Of a stretch of 64,000 nt of DNA, positions 1 to 7,183 are shown piece by piece. Both the position numbers and the translations under genes were made by a program. Positions within the stretch are counted from its first letter, which is position 1; each line of letters opens with the position of its first letter. The DNA is from DATKHR01 sp036557365 (lineage in GTDB: Bacteria; Acidobacteriota; Vicinamibacteria; Vicinamibacterales; CAVVIG01). The stretch is taken from assembly GCA_036557365.1 (NCBI GenBank), contig DATBHR010000101.1, forward strand, positions 62,001-126,000, in the 5' to 3' direction. The notes under the pieces are model-generated. The model did no database searches, was not told the DNA's origin, and saw only the letters and a list, made by a program, of their open reading frames with translations.

Positions 1-534
1 ATCGTCCTGGATGCGCTTGACCGGCTGACCGGTATGGTGGACCAGGATTTCATTGATGCGCTCGCGCATCCTCAGGATTTCCCGGGCTGCAATATCAATA
101 TCGGTCGCTTGGCCCGCCAGCCCAGACATCAGCGGCTGATGAATCACAATTCTGGAATTGGGCAGCGAGAATCGCTTGCCCTTCGCGCCGGCCGCCAGCA
201 GAACCGCGGCCATTGAGGCCGCCTGGCCGATGCAGATCGTCTGCACATCGGGCTTGATGAACTGCATCGTGTCGTAAATCGCCATCCCTGCAGTAATCGA
301 ACCACCCGGGCTGTTGATATACAACTGGATATCTTTATCGGGATCTTCAGCCTCCAAAAACAGCATTTGGGCGATGGCCAGATTTGCCACACCGTCGTCG
401 ATCGGCGTGCCGATGAAGATGATGCTGTCCTTGAGGAGCCGCGAGAAGATGTCGTACGCACGCTCGCCGCGGTTGGTCTGCTCAACCACCATCGGGACGA
501 GTTGCAGGTGCGTGTCAGGCGCGTTCTGTCGCAT
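1..534 (-). CDS. clpP: ATP-dependent Clp protease proteolytic subunit (partial, C-terminus beyond window)
   Basis: Serine protease subunit that forms the barrel of the cytoplasmic Clp protease and degrades proteins unfolded by ClpX or ClpA. I translated the minus strand from the ATG at 534: the product opens MRQNAPDTHLQLVPMV and continues with VEQTNRGERAYDIFSRLL, as in ClpP. The nucleophile block GQAASMA and the catalytic histidine block VIHQPL are present. The third catalytic residue (Asp) lies past the window edge. About 178 residues are visible of the usual 195-205. It follows tig by 64 bases on the same strand, the common tig-clpP-clpX order, so clpX is expected just outside. A second in-frame ATG at 492 would remove only the N-terminal propeptide-like stretch. 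Confidence 0.95.
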   Translation of the reverse strand, partial: MRQNAPDTHLQLVPMVVEQTNRGERAYDIFSRLLKDSIIFIGTPIDDGVANLAIAQMLFLEAEDPDKDIQLYINSPGGSITAGMAIYDTMQFIKPDVQTICIGQAASMAAVLLAAGAKGKRFSLPNSRIVIHQPLMSGLAGQATDIDIAAREILRMRERINEILVHHTGQPVKRIQDD

Positions 535-598
535 AGTCGTCGATCTTGCCGTCTTTTGTCTGGCTATGGTCGGGGAAAGTGGGCGGGTGTCGTGCGAC

Positions 599-1903
599 TT
601 ACTCTCCCGTAATTGTAACATGCGACAGGACGAAGTCAATTGACTTCTCCCTCCGCAAACCCGCCGCCACCTGCGATAATCCGCCTTCTTTTTCGAGCGC
701 CGCACGTACGGCCGCAGGTGTCCGGCCCGTCCGCTCCGCGTACCGCTCGACTTCGCGATTGATCTCGTCTTCGCTCACCGACAACTGCTCGCGCCGCGTG
801 ATCTCATCCAGGACGAGGGCCGCGCCGATCGCTTCCCGCGCCACGTCGCGCTGACTGTCGCGGAAGGCCTGCCAATCGATTCCGGCTTGCCGCGGATCCA
901 CTCGCTGGTCGACCAGCCGCCGTGCGAACTCTTCCACGCGCCGATCCATTTCCCGCTGGACGAGCGATTCGGGGACCTCGAACGGCAGACGCCCCGTCAG
1001 CGCTTTCATCATCTCGGCCCGTAGGTCGCGTTCGGCGGCGTGACGCCCCTCGTGCTCGAGGTCTTCGCGCACCTTCGTCCGCAGTTGATCGAGCGTCGCA
1101 AACTCGCCCAGGTCCTTCGCGAACTCGTCGTCGAGCTCGGGCAGCACGCGACGCTTGATCGCTTTCAAAACCACTTTATACGAGACATCGGTGCCGGCGA
1201 GCTCCCCAATCGGGTAGTCCGCGGGATAGTGAATGGTGAACGGCTTCTCTGCGCCAACCTCGAGGCCGAGCAACTGCTCGTCGAATCCGGGCGGGTTCGC
1301 CTTCGCTCCGAGCTCGATCGATACGTCGGCGTGCGTGTCCGCTTTGCTGTCCGATCCGCTTTCGTACCGCGTCAGGTCGACGGTGACGGTGTCTCCGTGG
1401 TCCACGCCGCGGCCTTCGACCGCTTCGAACCGCGCGGCGCGATCGCGCAGCCGCTGCAGCGCGCCGGCGACGGCTTCGTCGTCGATCGCGACCTTCGCGC
1501 GCCGAAGCGAGATGGTCGACAGATCGCCGGGGTCGAACGCCGGCAGCGTGTCGAACGAGGCGGTGAAGGTGAGCGGATGTCCTTCCTCGATGTTCACGTC
1601 GCGCACGTCGGGCGTATCCACCGCTTCGACGCCCTTTTCGCGCAGCGCATCATCGACGGCGCGGGGGACGAGATCGTGCAGCACGTCGTGGAGGATTTGA
1701 TCCTTGAAGCGTTGCTTGACGACGCGCGCCGGCGCTTTGCCGGGACGGAATCCTGGAATGCGTGCTTTCCGGGCGTAGTCCTTCGCGATCCGGTCAATTT
1801 CACCGCTGACGATGTCGCTCGGGATTTCGACGCGCACGGTCTTGCGCGTTTCGTTCACATCTGCGAATTCAGTTTTCATGTGGCTGCGTTCTTCCCGGTC
1901 CAT
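599..1903 (-). CDS. tig: Trigger factor (ribosome-associated chaperone and prolyl isomerase)
   Basis: Ribosome-bound chaperone that shields nascent chains. The 434-residue product matches trigger factor in length and layout: an N-terminal ribosome-binding domain with the signature segment IPGFRPGKAP near residue 50, a central FKBP-like isomerase domain around residues 155-245 (VDHGDTVTVDLTRYE onward), and a helical C-terminal domain. A second in-frame ATG at 1879 (MKTEFADVNE) fits the family N-terminus better than the longer form, because the first eight residues (MDREERSH) are not typical. The gene starts only about 12 bases after the tRNA-Leu 3' end and precedes clpP, so read-through from the tRNA promoter is possible. 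Confidence 0.95.
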   Translation of the reverse strand: MDREERSHMKTEFADVNETRKTVRVEIPSDIVSGEIDRIAKDYARKARIPGFRPGKAPARVVKQRFKDQILHDVLHDLVPRAVDDALREKGVEAVDTPDVRDVNIEEGHPLTFTASFDTLPAFDPGDLSTISLRRAKVAIDDEAVAGALQRLRDRAARFEAVEGRGVDHGDTVTVDLTRYESGSDSKADTHADVSIELGAKANPPGFDEQLLGLEVGAEKPFTIHYPADYPIGELAGTDVSYKVVLKAIKRRVLPELDDEFAKDLGEFATLDQLRTKVREDLEHEGRHAAERDLRAEMMKALTGRLPFEVPESLVQREMDRRVEEFARRLVDQRVDPRQAGIDWQAFRDSQRDVAREAIGAALVLDEITRREQLSVSEDEINREVERYAERTGRTPAAVRAALEKEGGLSQVAAGLRREKSIDFVLSHVTITGE

Positions 1904-1914
1904 CCGCGGTGGAG

Positions 1915-1998
1915 TGCGAAAGGGGGGACTCGAACCCCCATAGCCTTTCGGCTACCAGATCCTAAGTCTGGCGCGTCTGCCAGTTCCGCCACTTTCGC
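1915..1998 (-). tRNA. tRNA-Leu (anticodon UAG)
   Basis: The minus strand folds as a class II tRNA of 84 nt: acceptor stem GCGAAAG pairing with CTTTCGC, anticodon stem CCAGA/TCTGG around the loop CTTAGGA (anticodon TAG), a long variable arm (GTAGCC GAAA GGCTAT) and a T-arm GGGGG TTCGAGT CCCCC. The long variable arm and the anticodon identify leucine. The discriminator base is A, and the CCA end is not encoded (ACT follows). Confidence 0.95.
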
Positions 1999-2122
1999 GT
2001 GTCAGAGAACACTAGCTGACGTGATTGGTTGACGACAGCCTCGACAAGTCCGCGCCGGTGTTGATCCCTGTGCAACCCAGAGTAATCGAGACCCGTCTGT
2101 CTGCCAAGCCCAACCCGCGCCG

Positions 2123-3418
2123 TCAAGACTGCCTTCCCGACGAATCGTCTGACGAGCGCACGACGACTATTCGGTCGACCAGCACAGCGGCATAGATGAG
2201 GAGAAACGGCTGCAAGGCCAGACCATATCTCGGTTCGACGTACACGGGCAGATGTGCCGCACAGAAATAAACGGGGACGCTCCACAGCGGCACCAGTTCG
2301 ATCCAGCGTCGGCGCGTCGCCAGAAATCCGCCGAGAGCCGCAAAGGCGACGAGCGTGTTTCCGATCGTGAACGCTGCTTTGAACGACACCGTCAGCCACT
2401 GTCCTCTTGAAAGCGCCGCGTCGAATGCAGATGTGTTCAGTGCCAGCGGAATCCAGTTGCCCGCATCCACGAACAGGTGTGGCCACTGGCTGAGTCGCGC
2501 AGCTATCCATGCCGCGGGATCTGTCCGGATGACTCGGATTGCCTGGATCCACGCGTTTCGCTCGCCTTCGTCGAGGTCAACGGGCGACTCGCCGGAAGGC
2601 ACCAACAGGCTCCACGGATTTGTGCCGCGGTGAAGGCGAATCGTTCCGTCATAGAGCGTCGTGCCCCATCCTCCTGACGCGATCGTGACCGTATGGCTGA
2701 AAACGGCGTTGCGGACGATCCACGGCGCAAGAACAAGGGCGCCGCACGCGCAGAGCATCCACGACGTTCGGCGGAGCGTCGTCGGAAGAAAAAAAGATCC
2801 GAGACCGAGCACAGCCAGAAAAGGCCAGAGCATGACGCGCGCAAGCGTCGCGAGCCCGAACAGGAAACCCGCGCTGCCGCCACGCCGACACACCCAGGCC
2901 CACACCGCAGCCACGACGAGACACGTGAAGAGGGTCTCGGTGAGGAGCACGCTCGAAAAGCGCGCAGCGGTCGGAGCCAGCGCCAATCCGAGACCTGCGA
3001 GGACCGCCACCCTCCGCCCGAACAGTCGGAACGCAATGAGATAGACGAGTACCGCCGACACCGTTCCGAGAATTGCCTGCGCGGCGAAAATCGGCCAAAG
3101 CGAGGCCGTCGTCGTTGCCGAGTCGAGGGAGAGCCCGCTGCCGCGCCCGACAGCCGCAATCATCAACGGATAGAGCGGCGGACGATAGTGCGACGCCGTC
3201 ACGCCGTCCATCGTGAAAAAACGCGACGTCAGCAGTCCGCGCGCAAGCGTCAGGTATTCGATGCCATCAGGGGTGAGCGCCAGCGGCGAGCGAAGCCAGA
3301 AGGCGCGCCAGGCGAGCGCGACGATCGCGATACCGATCACATCGCGACGGGTTGGGCTCCCGTCGAACGCGTGATGTCCGTGGTCCGGGGAAGTCGACTC
3401 AGGCGGTCGATCGTTCAA
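2123..3418 (-). CDS. GT-C family membrane glycosyltransferase (ArnT/PMT-like)
   Basis: Predicted polytopic inner-membrane glycosyltransferase that would move a sugar from a polyprenyl-phosphate donor onto a periplasmic acceptor. The N-terminal segment LTPDGIEYLTLARGLL followed by HYRPPLYPLMIAAVG is the acidic-loop and RPPLYP pattern of the PMT/ArnT group (PF13231-like), and about nine hydrophobic segments follow. I chose the TTG at 3418 because it overlaps the anti-sigma stop as TTGA; this gives 431 residues. The frame stays open to 3601, but the extra part is an Arg-rich shadow of the anti-sigma gene; a GTG at 3340 is a further option. Coupling to a sigma/anti-sigma pair suggests envelope-stress control. 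The substrate is unknown. Confidence 0.75.
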   Translation of the reverse strand: MNDRPPESTSPDHGHHAFDGSPTRRDVIGIAIVALAWRAFWLRSPLALTPDGIEYLTLARGLLTSRFFTMDGVTASHYRPPLYPLMIAAVGRGSGLSLDSATTTASLWPIFAAQAILGTVSAVLVYLIAFRLFGRRVAVLAGLGLALAPTAARFSSVLLTETLFTCLVVAAVWAWVCRRGGSAGFLFGLATLARVMLWPFLAVLGLGSFFLPTTLRRTSWMLCACGALVLAPWIVRNAVFSHTVTIASGGWGTTLYDGTIRLHRGTNPWSLLVPSGESPVDLDEGERNAWIQAIRVIRTDPAAWIAARLSQWPHLFVDAGNWIPLALNTSAFDAALSRGQWLTVSFKAAFTIGNTLVAFAALGGFLATRRRWIELVPLWSVPVYFCAAHLPVYVEPRYGLALQPFLLIYAAVLVDRIVVVRSSDDSSGRQS

Positions 3419-3894
3419 AGCGTCGCATCCCGCTCGGCCCACCACCAGATGCCGAGGGCCGTCGCGAGCAGGGCGGTCGCTGCCCCATAGACCGGAACGG
3501 ACGGCGCGATTCTCTGGACGAACGTCACGAGCCCGCGGCCGAACATATCCGCGGCGTCGTTGCTGACGGCCGCCATGCCGCTTCGATGCAGCACCATCCA
3601 CACCGCCGCGACGATCGCGAGGATGACGACGCCGATGGCGACGTTGAAGCCGACGTCGAGCAGTTGCTCGGTGCGCCAGCGGGCGCGCCGCACGCGGACG
3701 AGCGTCCGCGCCGTAAACTGCGGCGGCGGCTGCGGCGTGATGCGCTCCTGCAGCAGCGCGTCGAGACGACGTGCCGTTGCCAACGCGGCCGCGCAGTCCG
3801 CGCAGCTCGCGTAGTGCTCGGAGAGCCGGCCCTCCGGCGCCAGGTCGCCGGCCGCCACCGCTTCCACCGCATCGAGCGCTTCGTCGCAGTACAT
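3415..3894 (-). CDS. Zinc-finger anti-sigma factor (membrane)
   Basis: Likely membrane-bound inhibitor of the ECF sigma factor encoded just upstream. The N-terminal cytoplasmic domain has the ZAS-type motif H27-x3-C31-x2-C34 (HYASCADC), with Cys3 as a possible further ligand. Two hydrophobic segments follow, about residues 79-101 and 133-150, with a short loop between them. The length of 159 residues is normal for the family. The gene lies 47 bases after the sigma gene on the same strand, and its stop overlaps the start of the GT-C glycosyltransferase. The signal sensed is unknown. Confidence 0.85.
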   Translation of the reverse strand: MYCDEALDAVEAVAAGDLAPEGRLSEHYASCADCAAALATARRLDALLQERITPQPPPQFTARTLVRVRRARWRTEQLLDVGFNVAIGVVILAIVAAVWMVLHRSGMAAVSNDAADMFGRGLVTFVQRIAPSVPVYGAATALLATALGIWWWAERDATL

Positions 3895-3941
3895 GAACCC
3901 GTTTTCCCTGCGCGAATCGTTTTTCCGATTCGCGTCCGCTC

Positions 3942-4511
3942 CTATTTCAAGTCCGTCTCGAGCAGCCGCCGCAGCTGCTGCTTTGCCCGATGCAGTTGCG
4001 TCTTCACCGTTCCGATTGGCAGCTCGAGCGCGTCGGCGAGCGCTTCATATTGTACGCCCCGCAGGTAATGCGCCGCGATCAATAGACGATAGTTCGCCGG
4101 CAGACGAGCGATCGCTTTTTCGAGCCGATCGCGCAGCTCGAGATCGCTGAACTGACGATCGCGCGTCGAGGCAATCGGCTGCGACGAGGCGCTGCCCGAG
4201 CCCTGCGTCATCGCATCGAGCGACACCGTCGGTTTCGACTTGCTGTGTTCCTGAATGCACAGGTTTGCCACGATGCGATACATCCATGTCGACAGACGCG
4301 CTTCGCCGCGAAAGTACGGCAGCCCGCGGTGGACGCGGAGAAACACCTCCTGCGCAAGATCCTCGGCCTGGGATCGATCCTGTACGGTCCGGGCGATCAA
4401 CGCGAACACGAGGTCCTTGTAGCGATCGACGAGCTCCTGAAACGCCCCTTCGTCGCCGGACCGGCAGCGCTCCACGAGCGCGCGCTCATCAGCGACGTTC
4501 AGATGGTCCAT
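3942..4511 (-). CDS. ECF-type RNA polymerase sigma factor
   Basis: RNA polymerase sigma factor of the extracytoplasmic-function group. The sigma-70 region 2 block is clear (DLVFALIARTVQDRSQAEDL, then AQEVFLRVHRGL, then WMYRIVANLCIQEH). Region 4 has the helix-turn-helix YEALADALELPIGTVKTQLHRAK near the C-terminus. Length is 189 residues from the ATG at 4511 (MDHLNVADERALV). The frame extends to a TTG at 4571, but the added residues are not typical of the family. It is co-directional with its anti-sigma gene and a GT-C glycosyltransferase, and diverges from the DUF6249 gene across 95 bases. Confidence 0.92.
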   Translation of the reverse strand: MDHLNVADERALVERCRSGDEGAFQELVDRYKDLVFALIARTVQDRSQAEDLAQEVFLRVHRGLPYFRGEARLSTWMYRIVANLCIQEHSKSKPTVSLDAMTQGSGSASSQPIASTRDRQFSDLELRDRLEKAIARLPANYRLLIAAHYLRGVQYEALADALELPIGTVKTQLHRAKQQLRRLLETDLK

Positions 4512-4606
4512 CGACCACTGAATTAGAGCATGCGCCGGCGGAAATTGTTTCGCGCCGGGCACCTGAAACAAATCGGTGACGCGTCCAGTCTAAGCAGTCG
4601 AGACAT

Positions 4607-5068
4607 ATGGAATACCTGGTCTGGCCGCTCCTTATTCCCATCACCGCCATCATCGGGGCCTTCACGTACTCGATTGTGCGCGCGGTGTCGTCGGCGCGCG
4701 TCCGCGAGCTCGAGGTTCGCGAGCGCATCGCGATGATCGAGCGCGGCCTGGTGCCGCCGCCGGAGAAAGACCCCGGCGGGTTCGACCGCGCGATGTCGAT
4801 GTACGACCGGCACCGCGAGGACTTTCGCTCGCGGCGCCCGGGCCGTTACCGCAGCGTTGGGATCACGCTGATCGGTATCGGGTTCGGTCTGATGCTGCTC
4901 ATCAGCGTAGCGGGGGAGAACCCTGCCTCAGGGATTGGCGTCGGCGGCTTCATCGCCATCATCGGCGTGGCCTTCGTCATCAACGGCCTCCTCGGAGGCG
5001 GCTACGACCCGCCGCCGTTGCCGCGCGGCAATCCCGGACCGTCGGACGGCCCGCCAGCCGCAGGATGA
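4607..5068 (+). CDS. DUF6249-type small membrane protein
   Basis: A 153-residue inner-membrane protein of unknown function. The N-terminus is a transmembrane helix (residues 4-27), followed by a charged segment with RERIAMIERGLVPPPEKDP, the motif that defines DUF6249-like proteins. Two more hydrophobic helices follow (about 83-101 and 109-127), with a Pro/Gly-rich tail. In this family such proteins often neighbour ECF sigma operons, as here: the sigma gene starts 95 bases away on the other strand. It may be a target of or accessory to that sigma factor, which is inference only. Confidence 0.75.
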   Translation: MEYLVWPLLIPITAIIGAFTYSIVRAVSSARVRELEVRERIAMIERGLVPPPEKDPGGFDRAMSMYDRHREDFRSRRPGRYRSVGITLIGIGFGLMLLISVAGENPASGIGVGGFIAIIGVAFVINGLLGGGYDPPPLPRGNPGPSDGPPAAG

Positions 5069-5087
5069 AACGTCAACGTTTCCGGCG

Positions 5088-5237
5088 CGATACAGTCAGT
5101 AATCCATACCGATACAGCCACTCCTGACCGATACCTCACATAGGCGCGAGGCGTATCATCGCAGTCCCAGTCTGTGTCTTGATTGATACGGCTCGTCGAT
5201 TCGAATCGTAATCAGTCACATAAAGTCTTATACGACT
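5088..5237 (+). promoter_or_regulatory. Putative control region of the polysaccharide locus (CGATAC repeats and palindrome)
   Basis: The 225 bases before the regulator gene are less GC-rich than the surroundings and hold several repeated elements. CGATAC occurs in direct orientation at 5088-5093, 5110-5115 and 5129-5134 (22 and 19 bases apart, close to two helical turns). Related GATAC or GTATC copies lie at 5153-5157 and 5185-5189. A perfect 12-base palindrome, CGATTCGAATCG, spans 5197-5208. ATAAAGTC lies at 5220-5227, followed by the AT-rich TTATAC, a possible -10 element. I see no sigma-54 -24/-12 pair. This is a candidate operator and promoter for the regulator and perhaps the whole downstream locus. 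Confidence 0.45.
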
Positions 5238-5293
5238 GTTGTTTAGAGGGCGGAGCTGTCTCGAACTCGCGTTCGGGCAGCCTCCCCACCCAC

Positions 5294-6298
5294 ATGCCTG
5301 AAGCAATCGAACTGGCTCCCAATCATCCTGCTCGCTCGGCCTCGGCGCTGGAGCTGACCGGCTCGTCCGCCGCCGTTGGCCGGGTGATGGAACTCGTTCG
5401 GCGTGCGGCCACGCTGGACGGGGCCGTCCTGATCACGGCGGAGCAGGGCTGCGGAGTCGACCCGGTCGCCCGCGAGATTCACGCGCGCGGGCGCCATTCG
5501 GACGGGCCATTCGTCAGCGTCATGTGCGGCGCGCTCGATGCCGCCGGTCTCGACCGCGCGCTGTTTGGCGCGCAGCCGTCCACGTCGCCTGCGGACCTGG
5601 AGGTCGTCGCGAGGGGCAGCCACATCGCCGCGGCGCTCGGCGGCGTGTTGTGCCTGCACGACGTGACGGAACTGCCTGCGAGCGCGCAGGCGCGACTGGC
5701 GCGCATCGCACGCGACGGACAGGTTCGGATTGAGCGTGTCGCGGTTGAGACGCGAATCAGGTTTGTTGCGAGCGCAACCGTGAGCCTGGAGCGCGAGGTG
5801 GACAGTCATCGGTTCCGTGCGGATCTGTACCGACGCCTGTCGATGATTCGGATCGATCTGCCGCCGCTCCGCGACCGCCACGAAGACATTCCTGCGCTCG
5901 CGACGCGGTTGCTCGAGGAATGCGGCGCGTCCCGCGGTGCATCTCCGCAGATCTTCACCCACGCGGCACTGGCGCTGATCGGTGCGCTGCCGTGGCGCGG
6001 CAACCTGTTCGAGCTGCAACAGTCGATCGAGCGTGTGGTCGCCAACGTACAAGACGACGTGATCCACATCGAGCATCTCGTGCCGGCGCTGCGTCTGCGC
6101 AACACGCCGGACCTGTTCGCGCCGAAGGGCACCTTGCGCGACGCACGCCTGCAGTTCGAGCGCGAGTACATTGCCTCGGTGCTGCAGCATCATGATTGGC
6201 ATATGGCAAGCGCGGCCCGGACGCTCGGAATCCAGCGGCCGAATCTGTACCGCAAGGCGAGGCAGCTAGGTATCCCGCTCACGCGCGCCACGGACTAG
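5294..6298 (+). CDS. Degenerate sigma-54-activator-like regulator with Fis-type DNA-binding domain
   Basis: Probable transcriptional regulator of the polysaccharide locus. The protein (334 residues from the ATG at 5294) aligns by eye with the AAA+ and Fis domains of sigma-54 enhancer-binding proteins, but the working motifs are gone. The Walker A region reads AEQGCGVDP (residues 49-57) with no GKE lysine. The GAFTGA loop is replaced by FGAQPSTSPA. Walker B reads VLCLHDV, with His in place of the usual Asp. The later core (PLRDRHEDIP, WRGNLFELQQSIERVV) and the C-terminal helix-turn-helix (AARTLGIQRPNLYRKARQLG) are intact. It therefore should bind DNA but not remodel sigma-54 polymerase. Start is uncertain: a TTG at 5183 is also in frame. 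It lies 15 bases before the export gene. Confidence 0.8.
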   Translation: MPEAIELAPNHPARSASALELTGSSAAVGRVMELVRRAATLDGAVLITAEQGCGVDPVAREIHARGRHSDGPFVSVMCGALDAAGLDRALFGAQPSTSPADLEVVARGSHIAAALGGVLCLHDVTELPASAQARLARIARDGQVRIERVAVETRIRFVASATVSLEREVDSHRFRADLYRRLSMIRIDLPPLRDRHEDIPALATRLLEECGASRGASPQIFTHAALALIGALPWRGNLFELQQSIERVVANVQDDVIHIEHLVPALRLRNTPDLFAPKGTLRDARLQFEREYIASVLQHHDWHMASAARTLGIQRPNLYRKARQLGIPLTRATD

Positions 6299-6313
6299 CA
6301 CACGGACGTAGCC

Positions 6314-7183
6314 ATGACACTCCTCACCCTCGTACTCGTTGCCGTGTTGCAGACGCCGGCTCCGCCCGCGCCGTCGCAAAGTCCTCAGAAACCTACCGAA
6401 GGGACCGCCGCGCCCGCGCAACCCAACTATCAAATCGGCCCGCAGGACGAACTGCGGATCAGCGTGTTCGATGCGGACGGTCTCACGGGCGTCTACCGGG
6501 TCGACGATGAAGGGTTCATTTCGTTTCCGCTGCTGGGACGAATTCAGGTCGGAGGGATGACGTTGAGCGCCGCGCAGGAGAAAGTGCGCACGCTGCTGAT
6601 GAACGGCTACATCCGCAACCCGCAGGTGCGCGTCGATGTCCAGGAGTACAAGAGCCAGAGTGTGTTCGTCAGCGGCGAAGTACGTGCGCCGGCGGAAATC
6701 CGCATGACCGGCGGTATGACGCTCCTGAAAGCGCTGGCGCAGGCGGGATCGCCGCTCTCATCCGCAAGCAGCGAACTGACGATCGCGCGGCAGAAGAAGT
6801 CGGCGGCCGCGTCGACGCCGGCGACGGGAACCACTGCGTCGAAAGCTGCCGAAACGACCGAGGTCATCCGCGTCAACTGGCGTGACCTCCAGACGGGCCG
6901 GGCGAACGACGTCGCGCTGCAGGACGGCGACGTGATTTTCGTGCCCAAGGCGCAGACGTTCTTCATCCAGGGCTACGTTCGCAACGGCGGCAGTTACGTG
7001 CTCGAGCCGGGCACGACCGTCGAGCAGGCCATCGCGATTGCCGGCGGGTTGACGGATCGCGGCACCAATCGCGGCATCAAGGCGACGCGACTCGTCGAGG
7101 GCAAGTCCGTCGAGGTGTCGCTCACGCTGTCCGACCGCGTCCAGGCTGGCGACGTCATCACGATCAAGCAGCGTCTCTTCTGA
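6314..7183 (+). CDS. Wza-type outer-membrane polysaccharide export protein (SLBB)
   Basis: Component of the outer-membrane or periplasmic export channel for capsule or exopolysaccharide. The 289-residue product has an N-terminal hydrophobic leader, then a Poly_export domain (about 37-113, beginning YQIGPQDELRISVF) and two SLBB domains (about 116-200 and 219-280; VFVSGEVRAPAEIRMTGG and FFIQGYVRNGGSYVLEPG). An Ala/Thr-rich insert lies near residues 157-180. No lipobox cysteine is seen, unlike E. coli Wza, and it lacks Wza's long C-terminal helix region. The stop overlaps the next ATG as TGATG, so translation into asnB is probably coupled. It is the first gene of the compact operon. Confidence 0.88.
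   Translation: MTLLTLVLVAVLQTPAPPAPSQSPQKPTEGTAAPAQPNYQIGPQDELRISVFDADGLTGVYRVDDEGFISFPLLGRIQVGGMTLSAAQEKVRTLLMNGYIRNPQVRVDVQEYKSQSVFVSGEVRAPAEIRMTGGMTLLKALAQAGSPLSSASSELTIARQKKSAAASTPATGTTASKAAETTEVIRVNWRDLQTGRANDVALQDGDVIFVPKAQTFFIQGYVRNGGSYVLEPGTTVEQAIAIAGGLTDRGTNRGIKATRLVEGKSVEVSLTLSDRVQAGDVITIKQRLF

Noticed and set aside
1040..2032. Long plus-strand open frame of 330 residues
   Set aside because: It is antisense to tig and crosses the tRNA gene; the sequence has no family features and tig is certain.
2693..3490. Plus-strand open frame of 265 residues rich in Arg and Glu
   Set aside because: Antisense to the GT-C glycosyltransferase; low-complexity composition is a codon-bias artefact.
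5069..5290. Sigma-54 promoter ahead of the regulator
   Set aside because: I looked for a TGGC-N9-TGC-like pair and found none, which fits a regulator unable to act with sigma-54.
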